The notes below the pieces were generated by a model. The model saw only the letters and a program-made list of their open reading frames with translations, did no database searches and was not told the DNA's origin. Made by a program: the position numbers and the translations under genes. 64,000 nucleotides of DNA from Viridothelium virens (lineage: Eukaryota > Ascomycota > Dothideomycetes > Trypetheliales > Trypetheliaceae). Each line of letters starts with the position of its first letter. Within the stretch, counting starts at the first letter, position 1. Shown here in pieces: positions 53,182 through 64,000 of the stretch. The DNA lies in contig ML991771.1 in assembly GCA_010094025.1 (NCBI GenBank), forward strand, positions 310,001 to 374,000, in the 5' to 3' direction.

Positions 53182-53788
53182 TCACCAATTCAGCTTCATC
53201 CTCGCCTCCATCTCCGTGTGGAAGTCGGGCACCTCTCGTCCCTCGTCACCTAGAAGGAGAAAACGTCAGCACCTATCGTTCACTCAAATCCCTGTATACA
53301 AAGCCGTAAATGCTTACCTGTAAACACATCCTCCCAATCCACTTCGCAATCTCTTCCTCTCAATACATCCGCATGTACGCCTCCAGCCTTCTCCCCACCC
53401 ATGACCCTCGGCCGCCACTCGGTTCCCTCCACAATCTTCATCTCCATGCCGCGCCGTACCGGCTCCGCGATCCCGTACGTGCGGCGCAGCCCTTCCATCT
53501 TCAACGCGTCCTGCGTAGCACGCCAGTTGGCCAACCGAGATTCAAGAGGATGAGACGAGGTTGGTTGCTGAGTAGAAGTGTAGTCCGAGGAGGATTTGAG
53601 AGAGGAGGGCTGCGAAAGGGAAAGGTTGGAGCGGAGCGTATCATGGACACCCGGGGCTGAAGGGGCAGAGGGACGGGGCTGCGTGGTGTTGAGGTTGCCG
53701 TTGGAGGGTGTAAGGCGGAGATTTGAAGTCTAGAAGGTTGAGATTAGTAGAGCAGATGTGTAAGGTGAGGAACGGTGGAGCTTACCAT
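53182..53788 (-). CDS. UMP1: Proteasome maturation factor UMP1
   Basis: Three exons, 53788-53786, 53729-53318 and 53249-53182, join in phase to 160 residues. The first exon is only the ATG codon (ATG|GTAAGC), followed by a 56-bp intron. The product starts MTSNLRLTPSNGNLN, then APSAPGVHDTLRSNL, then the conserved core HPLESRLANWRATQDALKME, LRRTYGIAEPVRRGMEMKIV and the end VPDFHTEMEARMKLNW. Ump1 is a short-lived chaperone that helps join half-proteasomes and is the first substrate of the finished 20S particle. The + strand switches from C-rich to G-rich at ~53,520. Confidence 0.95.
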
Positions 53789-54969
53789 GGTCGGTAGATT
53801 TGTGGAAATAACTTATCGAGGATTGATAAGTTGGAGAACTCGAAAGATTGCTATTGTAGCCCCAGAAGGAACTGAACTGGCGGGTGGAGGGCGGTTACTA
53901 TGGGCAGACTGGATAGTGTCTGTAAGCGTCAAGTAGAGAGGCAGCAAGAGCTTCGCAATAACGGAGCTGTTGATTAAAACGCGGGTTACGTAAGCGGAAA
54001 GCAAAGTTCGCCGCAACTCTACCTTAGGTAAGGCAGGGCATCTTCTTCTAAAGCTTTACATACATGTATCTGCAAGCAACAATCTATACCAAATCAATCA
54101 TGATGAAAAAAAGCGTGTAGATGTAGTCAGTAGGTATCCTCGATATCGCGTCTAAGTCACGCGTGCTTTTGGTGATAATGGAGGATGACGTTCCTGGACG
54201 TGTAGAAAAAACAGTGACTGCCGGAAGAAGCAGTCGCGGTTGCAGTGGGTTTGTTGAGGTAGTCATGCCAACACTGCGACTTTTTGAATCACTCAGACGA
54301 GCTCTTTCTATCCTTCTTATTCGAGCCAGCGTGCTTGAGCAGCTCACACGCTCCCTCAATTCTTTCTACTTCGGTCCCGGGTTATACAGCTATTCTCTCG
54401 AATCCTCCATTACCTAGACCTACTTCCTAATCCCATTTTTCCGACATCTCTACGGCAAGCGGGACGACTTAGTGATTTGCCTCAAGCGGCCTCCTCGAAC
54501 TGCTCACCCGACACACACGCCACTATATCCAGCTCGTTCGGTCTAACTCTGCGACTATCCTTGACGTCCAACGATCTCCACCGTTGGATGCCCTGCTAGA
54601 CCTTGAAGCTCTTTATTTCGGAACGCCGTGAAAATTTTCTGCTGTCGGAAGAGGAGGTCTTACACCGTTCCCTCGTTCTCACCGGGCTACGAGCAACCTT
54701 CTAAGAAAGAGGTACATTTTCAGCTACCAAAGAAGAGCAGCTTTTCGATAGGAAGTCGCCGTGGTGAACTGGCTAGTACCGATATTCACAGTACGAGTCG
54801 CTTGGGTCAGGAGCTTGACAGGTCCACTCTTCTTGGGGTAGACGCCGATACGTTAGACAAGTTGAACAACTCTCTACGCCGGCGTTTTAGCGTTCGATTT
54901 GAACACTTCAAAGATCACATCGGCGATCAGGCTTCGGCTCTCTCGGAGAATCTTCACACGCGAAGAGAA
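53789..54969. other. divergent intergenic region, may hide the taspase N-terminus
   Basis: 1.2 kb. Nothing recognised up to ~54,600. From 54607 to 54969 the taspase frame stays open without an ATG (it contains GTG at 54628), and its translation (RRSYTVPSFSPGYEQPSKKE, LDKLNNSLRRRFSVRFEHFK) looks coding, so the real start may lie here behind an unrecognised intron. Confidence 0.4.
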
Positions 54970-57214
54970 ATGAATACAAGCGTGTTCAGAAGCACGAAGA
55001 ACCGGAAGATGCACGAGCTTCCCTGCATCTTCGTCCACGCAGGTGCCGGATTTCACAGTGTTCAGAATGAAAATGTCCACCTTTCCGCATGTGAAGAGTA
55101 AGTCTGTGATCTGGAAATCTCAACCCTTATTATTAATTTCCTTCACTTTAGCTCTGTATTGTCGGATCTCAGTAGCTAACTCTGGAGTAGTTCAGCTAGG
55201 GCAGCCATGGCAGTGCTTCGTACTGGTGGATCCGCAATGGACGCTGTTGAGATGGCTGTCAGGATCTTGGAGGACCGAGAAATTACAAATGCGGGTTACG
55301 GGAGCAACCTCTCAATAGACGGAACGGTGGAGTGCGATTCTTCGGTGGTAGATCATCTCGGACGAAGCGGTGGAGCGGGGGCAGTTCCCGGTGAGTTTGC
55401 CTAATTTTTCTCGCTACGTCTTTGGCTAATGCCGCATCGGCTCAGAAATTAAGAACCCAATCTCCTTGGCGAGACTCATATACGAGCATTCCACAAAAGA
55501 GCTCAGTCTCCGACGAGTCCCACCGAACTTGCTAGTCGGAAGAGGAGCTGTAGACTTCGCTTTCGAGAATGGGATGCCAACACTTCCTCCAGATGCGCTT
55601 ATCTCGCCTGCTGCTCGGGAGCGATGGCTTCGATGGAAACAGGATTTGGAGGCCGCTGAAAAGAAATTTCGGGATGCTAAAAGGAGATCCAGAGCCTTTA
55701 ACGACCCTCCCCCAGTCGCTTCGATGTCTGAAACAGGATTTGTATTTGGTCAGTCTGTCAAAGCCAAAGCTCGCTCCAGCGACTCGCGTAGTTCCACAAG
55801 CGTCGCTGCCGTCGATACACAACAACCGTCGCCGCCGACCTCGGAGGCACGGAGAAATGCTGACATGCAGAATTCAGATTACTCAACAGCGAATTCTACT
55901 CCAATGTCTTCGCCTGGAAGTCAAAATATAGACGTAGACATGGACGACTTTATTGACCCGCGAGGACCGCCTCAGTCTATCTACAAGCACGCTTCGAGAA
56001 GTGCACTGGTGAACAGCACAGAGAGCGTACTTGACCAGCAATTCGTTGCAGCAGATGGACTCGCTTTATCCAACGGGTTATCTGGTGATGACTTGAGCGA
56101 TGTTGATAACCCTGAGGAGCCCGATTTGGATTATGGGGGCGATGGCTCCTCACTGTCTTCACGTTCAAGTAAGTCCCAGTCGACGCTACGACTCCCGTCA
56201 CTCACACCCAGTCCTCCCGGGTCTGAAAGGAGGTCATCAATACCTCCAGAGGCTTTAAGATTACCGTTGCCGGACACTCCTCCTGAGAAGAACGTCGAGT
56301 CACCTTCGCCGCGTGCCTCGACGCCCCTGAAAGCGATGAGGAACAAGGGCAGCCCACCTTTGCCTCCTCAACCAACTGCGCGGTCTCCCTTAGCGATCCA
56401 TTTTCTTCCTCGCTCACATGAGCATGTCGACAGGGACATAGATGATGAGTCTCGCAACGAGGAGTCACCTCAAGACGAAGAGCCAAGCCCTGGCAGTGAA
56501 TGCCGCACTGATAACATTACAGACACCGTTGGGGCTATCGCTATTGATTCCCAAGGTCACATCGCCTGTGGTGCATCCTCCGGCGGCATAGGCATGAAAT
56601 ATCGTGGGCGCATCGGACCCGCTGCGCTGGTGGGCGTTGGAGCCGCTGTTGTTCCTGCTGATGACAACGACAAGTCGAGGACTTCAGTGGCGGCCGTGAC
56701 GAGCGGCACGGGGGAACATATGGCTACGACGATGGCGGCGACATTATGCGCAGAGAGGCTGTATCAGGGAGTAAAGAAGGTGAAGGGTGGGGGGTACGAG
56801 CACGTGGAGGACGACGAGGCGTTGCGAGCGATGATCGAGACGGACTTTATGGGTAGGTCGCTTCAACATCTGCTTTGCTCTAAGGAATGACCTTCTATTG
56901 CCAAGAGTACTAATTCTAAGACAGGGCACCCAAGCGTCAAGAATAGCAAGTCCTTAGGCGCCCTCGGCATGCTGTGTGCGAAGAAAACTCGAGAAGGCGT
57001 CATGCTCTATTTCGCGCACAACACCGACTCCTTTGTAAGGACTCCTCCTTAACGGATACGCTCTGACGGACGCTGATGATCAATTCGATAGGCACTTGCT
57101 TCTATGCACGCGGAGGACGATGTCCCTCATTTGACCATGTCTCGCAGCGCTCATCCTGGCGCCATTGCTCAGGGCGCAAGACCAATACGCTATAAGCGAA
57201 AGCCAAAGAGCTAG
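54970..57214 (+). CDS. Taspase-like threonine aspartase (asparaginase-2 fold)
   Basis: Exons 54970-55097, 55191-55390, 55446-56852, 56925-57034 and 57092-57214 join in phase. From the ATG at 54970 the product has 655 residues; a second ATG at 55009 would give 642, and the open frame upstream suggests a longer N-terminus. It carries [40 protein letters not shown], and [20 protein letters not shown] with the Thr that becomes the N-terminal nucleophile after self-cleavage at Asp-Thr, then [20 protein letters not shown] and [13 protein letters not shown]. This is the Ntn-hydrolase pattern of taspase 1 and threonine aspartases. Between the two halves lie ~300 extra, mostly disordered Ser/Pro-rich residues (~205-500). 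Human taspase 1 cuts transcription regulators after Asp; fungal targets are unknown. Confidence 0.88.
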
Positions 57215-57717
57215 CCGCCTCGAGCCTCTTAATACCCTTCACTCCATACATCCAATCGGGTAGGCCTCTGTTCCTTTTCCAGTTCTTGGTTCTGTTCAAT
57301 TCCATCACCATCAAGATCCCTCAGTCCGTCGCTCCTCTTCATCGGCAAGTAGTAATAGATGTGCTTTTCTGAGCGTCTTTCCAAGATCTGCTGGTTTCGA
57401 TATGATGATTGCATTGCTGGGTGTAACATTCATAATTTTCGGAAGGAATGGATACACAGGCGTGCGAAGGATATACCCCACCTGCTTCTGTTGCTCTATT
57501 CGTCTGGGCATTCCGCATTAAGCGCTTTCCTCGCCTAGGTACCTGAAAATCGAAGAAATCTGTCATTTCCTTCCTACCTTGTCGCTTGTATCGTAAAACA
57601 CGTCCGCTGTCCCATGTCCTGGGAATCATTGGATCTATTGCATCCAGCTCCTCCGTCGATAGACCATCCCGAGTCAAACAGTCGTCCCTGCAATCTACCC
57701 ATATGATGCTCCTACTC
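57215..57717. other. convergent 3' intergenic region
   Basis: 503 bp between the taspase-like (+) and TFB4 (-) stops. Nothing recognised. Confidence 0.5.
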
Positions 57718-58972
57718 TCAACCCAAACCAGGCGTAGCCAACGGCGTCCCACTCCCGCTTGCTGTGCCCCCTTCCCCCTCCCCTCCTCTCTTCTTCTTCT
57801 TCCTCCCTGCCACCACTTTTGGCTCCCGCCCGTACCTGCCCAGCCGCAACCGCGTCCCACACGTTAAGCACACACCATCCCGCACGACGCCGCACTCCTC
57901 GCAGAAGATACTGAGGCAGATGCTGCAGACGTAGCCGATGGTCACCGTGCGCCGATGACAGAAGCACGCAGCTTGGAAGTTGATGGCGGTGCTGGCGGTG
58001 CTTGAGGAGGAGGATGCAGAAGTGGCGGCAGCGGTGGGCATGTAGAGGGCGCGGCGGGAGGTTTGATCGTGGACGAAGAGGGAGAGAAGCGTGGGGAGGA
58101 GGGCGATTGGGTTGGGGGGGTTAGGGCGTGGTGGGGCGTAGAAGATGCCGTTTGTGGCGTCGGCGGCTTGTTGGAGGAAGGCGGAAGGGCTGGTGGAGGG
58201 ATTCAGAGATAGCACGTCAATGGCGACGCGGAGGCGCTGAGCGGCGAAGATGCCGTTCATGAGAGGAATGTATTGTGTAGCAAGCGAGGTGGAGACGCTG
58301 AAGATGAAGATGCGGGACTGGAGACCGGTGAGCGGTGAGTTGGGATCGTTGGGGTCGGCGGTAGGTGGAGCGTCGTAAGTGTAGGACGGGTTTGGATCAG
58401 TGGAGCGGGTCGCATTGTAGGCTTCGGAGGTCTTGGAAATATAGCAGAGTGCGGTGGAAAGGGCGCCGGCCATCATGGTGCTTGTGGTCGATTCCAGAGA
58501 TGAAGGGTCGGTCGTGGACATGAGGGACCGTAGGCTTGCCATGAGTTCTTCCTCCACTTGTGCGAAAGGCTTATATTTGTTGCTGTTGTATACTGCGTTG
58601 CCGTTGGATATCGATGTATCGCCATCAGGTCCTGGAACTGCACCGTTTGATATATTCTTTCGAGTCCTAGCCGGAGTAGGATAGAGCCAGACTGCTCGAT
58701 CCGTATGGCTTGCTATTACTGCCACCTGATTCGCATGACTGAATGCTAAGTGGGCGTTAATGAAGATTTGCAAGTTGGCTACTGCATCAAGGAGCGTGAT
58801 TGTCTCGCGGAGGATGGTCCAGGCGTATGGATTCGTGTCAAGGATAATGACGAGCAAAGCTGGCGGAGGACCTATACATTCTCATCAGTGTATGCTTCTT
58901 TTCAAGCTCGATATGCCATCCGAGACCTTCTGAGCTTGCCTCCTGGCGTTCCGTTCCGTCGATGGCATTCAT
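57718..58972 (-). CDS. TFB4: TFIIH subunit Tfb4 (p34)
   Basis: Two exons, 58972-58927 and 58871-57718, join in phase to 399 residues, starting MNAIDGTERQEASSEGPPPA. A vWA-like domain opens with LLVIILDTNPYAWTIL, followed by INAHLAFSHANQVAVIASHT, GALSTALCYISK and GLQSRIFIFSVSTSLATQYI, and the conserved MNGIFAAQRLRVAIDVLSL. A C-terminal zinc ribbon has FCHRRTVTIGYVCSICLSIF, then CEECGVVRDGVCLTCGTRL. The end is basic (GRKKKKRGGEGEG). Tfb4/p34 pairs with the p44 subunit (Ssl1) in the core of TFIIH, which acts in RNA polymerase II start and nucleotide excision repair. On the + strand 57,580-57,900 is C-rich and 58,000-58,500 is G-rich. Confidence 0.95.
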
Positions 58973-60832
58973 CTTGACATGCTGTGTCCGCAACTATTGA
59001 TAGAATTGATGTTGAAATACACTTCATATAGGAGAAGTTTTTCTTGAAGTGCGCCAAGTTCTGAGAGCCTCGAGTCCGCACACAGCCCGATCAACGCTGT
59101 CGCCCATATCAGCGCGAGGCGGTCCCATGGTACTCTCACACGAGCGTGAAGTTTTCGTTGAGGAAGTCGCGTCGCTCACCCCCGAGTACTTTCTGCTCTT
59201 TTCTACCTCCCCGTGCTCCCCCACCACCGTATTTCGCATGGAACAACTCTGTTTGAATTCGACAGCGCCGAAAGCTTCAGTAGCATGCTTGTAGCTCTGT
59301 GATCTGGGGGAACTTGGAAGTCTACGACGAATCATTCCCATCAGTCTGATCTCACAGTTGTGCATAGCCAAAGTGCTTTTTCCCGTTGATAACTTTAGTT
59401 TCCTCCACACTGGCTTGGCCTCCCTTTTCCCAGTTATATTCCGCTTTCTTAATTTGCATTTCCTGAAAAATTGCGCTAACTTGGTGACTTTGACGCATTC
59501 TGATTCACATACACGCCCCTGCGAAATCTGAATCCATGCTCGAAGGAATTCGGGGGCCCCGAGTCTGAGCAAACCCGGGTCAGCCAAAATAATTCGAGCA
59601 AGCCTCGATATACCCTTGTTCAAACTGCGGACATCTGCACTGAACGAGGTGTAATTATAGTAAAATGGAAATGTGTGGAATTGGGATTTTTTCTCTACGA
59701 TATAACCTCACATATCACTCATCCAGCTGGGGCCAAATGCTGTAGAATATCCGCTTCTCGTGATTTAACCTAGTTTGGCAGACAAACCGAATAGCTACTA
59801 CAGCTTCATCTGGCTTCCTTCGAGAAATAAAACAGCTTTTCTGGCAGGGCGAGTACGCAGCGTTGATCAACTCCTCCCAAAATTCCATCAGTACACTATC
59901 GTAGTGGGACAAGCCTAATACACCCCTTGGGTTGGACGTCAAGAACTTTGACTTAGTGGTATCGTCCGTTGGCTGAGAAGTTGAGGCAGAGCAAAGTGAC
60001 TAGACTTACACCAAGCATTCTGATCTACTACTGACGAGTCTTGCACGTAGACAAGGTGCCTTCGACCAAGGGGTCGATGGTAGTGGACTCGTCAAGTATG
60101 CTGCAGAACAATGCTACCAAATTGACGGATCTTGCGATTTCCGAAGATCTGGAGTCTCTTGTCACGAAGATGTCATTTTGTTTATTGAAGAGGCTTCTTA
60201 AAACATTTCCATTATCCTCTCCAATTGGCTATTTCGATTGATTTTTCTATCTGTAGAAATGTTCACGTCTTTACCTTTCTACTTCTTTATTGTCCAAATC
60301 CCGTGATCTTGTACAGACCCACATTGTGTAATCTACCTCAAAGCCCCTGTTTACATCAAACCCAGCTGAATGCTCCACGGTGCCACAATTAACATGTACA
60401 ACAATAAAAAGACTTTGCCGGTTCGAAAATTTTCAGCCTCGACGGCTAAAATAGGGAATGCCGATGAATGTGGGGATGATCCTTGGCTGCCCCGCAAAGT
60501 ACGCGTTTTGGTCCAGTTCCGCCGCGTCCTGGCCTGATCCCCTCAAAAGTCCACGAATGAACCTCCCTTCGCCGTTGAAGGTGGCGTCGGTGGCTTGATG
60601 GTACCTGATCAACACCGTTCATCACCTTCCCAGCTGTTCTAGCGAGGCTCGAAATAAGCACGTATCCAAGGATGAAGATTCTCTCGGTGCGAGATGCTGC
60701 GGATGGTAAACCTTGTCCGATCCAGCCTGACGCAATGCCCTTGCCAAAGCTACTGTATATACCTGGGTCCATGTCCCGCCTGGAAATTTCTTGTCGAGTG
60801 TTGGAGGCCCGTCGCGGATTGTGTAGGTTATC
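58973..60832. other. 1.9-kb intergenic region
   Basis: An open stretch on the - strand at 59024-59623 (200 codons) begins with TTG, has no ATG for most of its length and no domain, so it is not called. Other frames are short. The part directly before 60833 probably holds the promoter of the GH35 gene. Nothing else recognised. Confidence 0.45.
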
Positions 60833-63800
60833 ATGGCTCTTCTAAAGTTGCTGCAAGCATTGGCCGTCTCTTGTTTGGCCCTACAAACCACTGGTCTCGC
60901 CTTTGGAGGAAAGCCAGGGAGATTGATCAAGCCATACAAAAGAGCTCCCCTTCAAAACATTGTACGTCAATCATCCGCCTATCTTCTGTTTTCAAAGTTT
61001 CTATCTAATGTATCATTAGGTTACGTGGGATCAAGACTCGCTTTTCGTATACGGTGAACGAGTTCTCTTCTACAGTGGAGAATTCCATCCTTACCGGTAT
61101 GACATATCCAAGATAAAGCTCTGGAAAGACGACATTTGACATTGCTGAACAGACTTCCTGTGCCTGGTCTCTGGCTTGACGTCTTCCAAAAAATCAAGGC
61201 TCTTGGTTACAGTGGTGTCTCGTTCTACGTTGATTGGGCTTTAGTCGAAGGGAAACCAGGCGACTTCTCTGCGGAAGGAATATTCGCCTTCGAACCATTC
61301 TTTGAAGCTGCTAGTCAAGCTGGGATCTACCTACTCGCGGTATGGTTCCAAGATGCGTAGTAGTCGAGAATATAAGAGCTGATCAGAGTAGCGTCCTGGA
61401 CCGTACATCAATGCCGAGTCATCCGGAGGTGGCTATCCGGGGTGGCTGCAGAGGATTCCCGGGCTGCTTCGAACTCCAGATCCGAGTTACCTGAATGCCA
61501 CAGACAAGTAAGCCAACAACGATAACATGCTGCTATTTTCTGGACTGATGCTTACGTTTAATAGCTACGCACAGAACATTGGCGAGATTATTGCTAAGGC
61601 CCAAATCACCAATGGAGGTCCCGTGATATTGGTACAGCCTGAGAACGAGTACTCCCAGGCAGTTTCAGGCATCACGTTCCCAGATCCAACATACTTCGGC
61701 TATGTTGAAGATCAGCTCCGCAATGCGGGCATCATCGTGCCGTTCCTCAGCAACGACGCATACCCTCATGGATATTTCGCACCAGGGCAGCCAGCTGCTG
61801 TTGATATCTACGGTCACGATGGTTATCCACTTGGTTTCGACTGTGCTAATCCGTATACCTGGCCTGACAATGCGCTACCTACTTACTACCGAAATTTGCA
61901 CGAAGAGCAAAGCCCTTCCACGCCTTTCTCACTTACGGAATTCCAAGGTGGCTCATTTGACCCCTGGGGTGGCCTTGGCTTCAACCAGTGTGCGATCCTC
62001 CTGGACTCCGAATTTGAGCGCGTCTTCTACAAGAACGATTTTAGCTTCGGTGTCACCATCTTTAATATATACATGACTTATGGCGGTACTAACTGGGGTA
62101 ACCTTGGACATCCTGGCGGTTACACCAGCTACGACTACGGTGCTGTCATCTCAGAAGATCGCACCGTCACACGTGAAAAGTACAGCGAAGCTAAGCTAGA
62201 GGCCAACTTCTTGCAAGCATCACCGGCCTACCTTACAGCTATTCCCCAGAACAACAGCAACGCCAACGGATCGTACTCGAATAATCCAAACATTGCAATC
62301 ACCGCACTGCTTGGCAACGAGACCAAGACAAATTTCTTCGTCGTTCGGTGAGTCTTAAAGCTTCATGTATGCTTTTTCGTTGCTAATAACAATTCCTTTA
62401 GGCACGCCGCATACAACTCCTTGGACTCAACTAATTACACTTTGACGGTCCCGACAAGCCAGGGCAACATTACCGTTCCGCAGCTTCAGGGAACACTGAC
62501 TCTCAATGGTCGAGACTCTAAGATTCACGTGACGGACTACGATGTCGGTGGCGTCAACTTGCTTTACTCGTCTGCTGAAATCTTCACGTGGAAAAAGGAC
62601 GCTTCGAAGACAGTTCTTGTTGTCTATGGTGGCCCTAATGAGCAGCACGAACTCGCCCTCCAGAACGGCGGCAATGCTAGTGTAATCGAAGGAGACGGAG
62701 TGACTACTCAGACGATCAATGGCTCGACTATCTTGAACTGGGAGGTCAGCCCTACTCGAAGGATTGTTCAGCTCGGTAGCCTCTACGTGTACATTTTGGA
62801 CCGCTACTCTGCGTACAACTATTGGGTCCTTGATCTACCTTCTTCAACGACTGGCAACTTTACTTCGGGCAATGCCAGCTCTACTCAAGCTATCGTTCTG
62901 CGCGCAGGTTATCTCATGCGGACTGCCGAACTGAGCGGCTCGAGCCTCTCCTTGACAGGTGACCTGAACGCTACAGCCCCTCTCGAGATCATTAGCGGAG
63001 TGCCCAAAATTGGTTCTCTTTCATTCAACGGGCAAGCTCTTACGTACCAGCAAGCTGCCAATGGCGTCGTTACGTCCAATCTCAGCTACACTGCTCCTGC
63101 CTTCTCGGTTCCCGATCTCAGCACTTTGACATGGCGGTATCTCGACTCCCTTCCTGAGATTAACTCAAGCTATGATGATAGCCTTTGGACCGTTGCGGAT
63201 CTGACCTATTCCAATAACACGGCACGAAACTTGACCACCCCAACGTCTCTCTACGCGTCAGACTATGGCTACAACACTGGTACACTCCTCTACCGCGGCC
63301 ATTTCACTGCCACCGGTGCGGAGTCTAGCATCTACCTTTCCACCCAGGGAGGTTCCGCATTTGGCATGTCTGCCTACCTCAATAGCACCTATTTGGGCTC
63401 CTATCCCGGCATCGACGCTGCGTCAAACGCAAACACGACCTTCCCTCTAAGTGTCACCGCCGGCGCTAACTACGTCATCACCGTAATCGTCGACAACATG
63501 GGTCTTAACGAAAACGGTCAGGCGGGCAGCAGCGAGATGAAAGACCCACGTGGCGTGATCGACTACAGCCTTGCTGGACGCAACCAGTCGGCAATTACGT
63601 GGAAGCTAACAGGCAACCTCCACGGAGAGGACTATGTTGATCGCACAAGAGGTCCACTTAACGAGGGTGGGATGTATGCCGAGCGTCAGGGTTACCATCT
63701 CCCGGGTGCACCGATCAACAGTAGTCAATTTGCGGACAGTGCGGGACCGACGGCTGGGATCAGTCAGGCGGGCATTGGATTCTACGGCGTGGAGTTTGAC

Positions 63801-64000
63801 TTGGATCTGCCCGAGGGTTACGATATCCCGCTGTACTTTAACTTCGCCAACTCGACGAATACAACGGTGGCGGATTATCGGGTACAGCTCTACGTGAATG
63901 GGTACCAGTTTGGTAAATATGGTGAGTCTAGACTTCATTTGACCGTTCTGAGGAACTCTGTAAAGGCAAAATATGCTGACGAAGGTCGTAGTTCATAACA
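60833..64000 (+). CDS. Secreted GH35 beta-galactosidase (3' end beyond the window)
   Basis: Seven exons so far, all in phase: 60833-60961, 61020-61096, 61153-61339, 61392-61507, 61565-62347, 62402-63921 and from 63992 on; ~940 residues are inside the window and the gene continues. The signal peptide is [20 protein letters not shown]. Then [20 protein letters not shown], the GH35 opening, [40 protein letters not shown], the acid/base Glu198 in LVQPENEYS, and nucleophile Glu295 in [16 protein letters not shown], spaced as in the Trichoderma enzyme. [20 protein letters not shown] follows, and many N-glycosylation sites. Later residues form the beta-sandwich domains of fungal enzymes of ~1000 residues. 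It removes terminal beta-galactose from plant galactans and lactose outside the cell. Confidence 0.95.

Noticed and set aside
59024-59623. 200-codon open stretch on the - strand
   Set aside because: Begins with TTG, lacks an ATG for most of its length, has no domain and no exon partner.
1-64000. CRISPR array, LTR retroelement, virus-like element, rRNA
   Set aside because: No regularly spaced identical repeats, no long terminal repeats or reverse transcriptase, capsid or integrase motifs, and no rRNA-like sequence were seen.

Overview
This window reads as nuclear DNA of a filamentous ascomycete (Pezizomycotina). The genes are separated by 0.2-3 kb and carry many 48-60 bp GT-AG introns, often with CTRAY-like branch sites. 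Several proteins are of types typical of this group: the CYA5-type PPR protein, the Ada-type regulator, a GEF1-like CLC, GH11 and GH35 secreted enzymes, and a fungal UMP1. I rebuilt gene models by hand by joining exons in phase, so coordinates run from start codon to stop codon and exons are given in the text. The class or species cannot be told from the sequence alone. No rRNA, tRNA, CRISPR array, retroelement or virus-like element was seen.

Layout. 1-12.4 kb: the end of an FAD monooxygenase, a Ser/Thr kinase, a trypsin-fold peptidase, an Ada/AraC-type regulator and an unassigned protein. 12.5-27.6 kb: a dense housekeeping block with VAC8, CSL4 (RNA exosome), a vWA protein with long low-complexity arms, a mitochondrial PPR protein, a CXXC zinc protein (UPF0587), a UBA-like/AT-hook protein and an aminotransferase-V protein related to molybdenum-cofactor sulfurase. 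27.6-30.8 kb: the longest gene-poor stretch. 30.8-46.4 kb: an ABCG half-transporter, a CLC Cl-/H+ exchanger, a DPB3-like histone-fold protein, an MFS transporter, a CYA5-like PPR protein and ERG8. 46.4-51.7 kb: a GH11 xylanase and a 415-bp pogo/Fot1-type MITE. 51.7-59 kb: a prenylated UBL3-like protein, UMP1, a taspase-like threonine protease and TFB4. 60.8-64 kb: a secreted GH35 beta-galactosidase cut by the window edge.

The genes do not form one pathway. Most are conserved single-copy functions: transcription and DNA repair factor TFIIH, RNA decay, proteasome assembly, vacuole inheritance, mitochondrial gene expression and the mevalonate pathway. Scattered between them are accessory genes: the monooxygenase, peptidase, Ada regulator, transporters and two secreted plant-polysaccharide enzymes.

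The most unusual signals are not genes. (1) At least seven GC-rich islands, in genes on both strands, each switch sharply from C-rich to G-rich along the + strand. (2) An exact 9-mer, TACGGAGTA/TACTCCGTA, occurs seven times, always between genes. (3) A MITE with TA target duplication and nested perfect palindromes lies downstream of one of these genes. Also notable are an Ada-type regulator with half of its AraC domain replaced by an acidic tail, a cytosolic-looking trypsin-fold peptidase, a 15-nt micro-exon, and a first exon consisting only of ATG.
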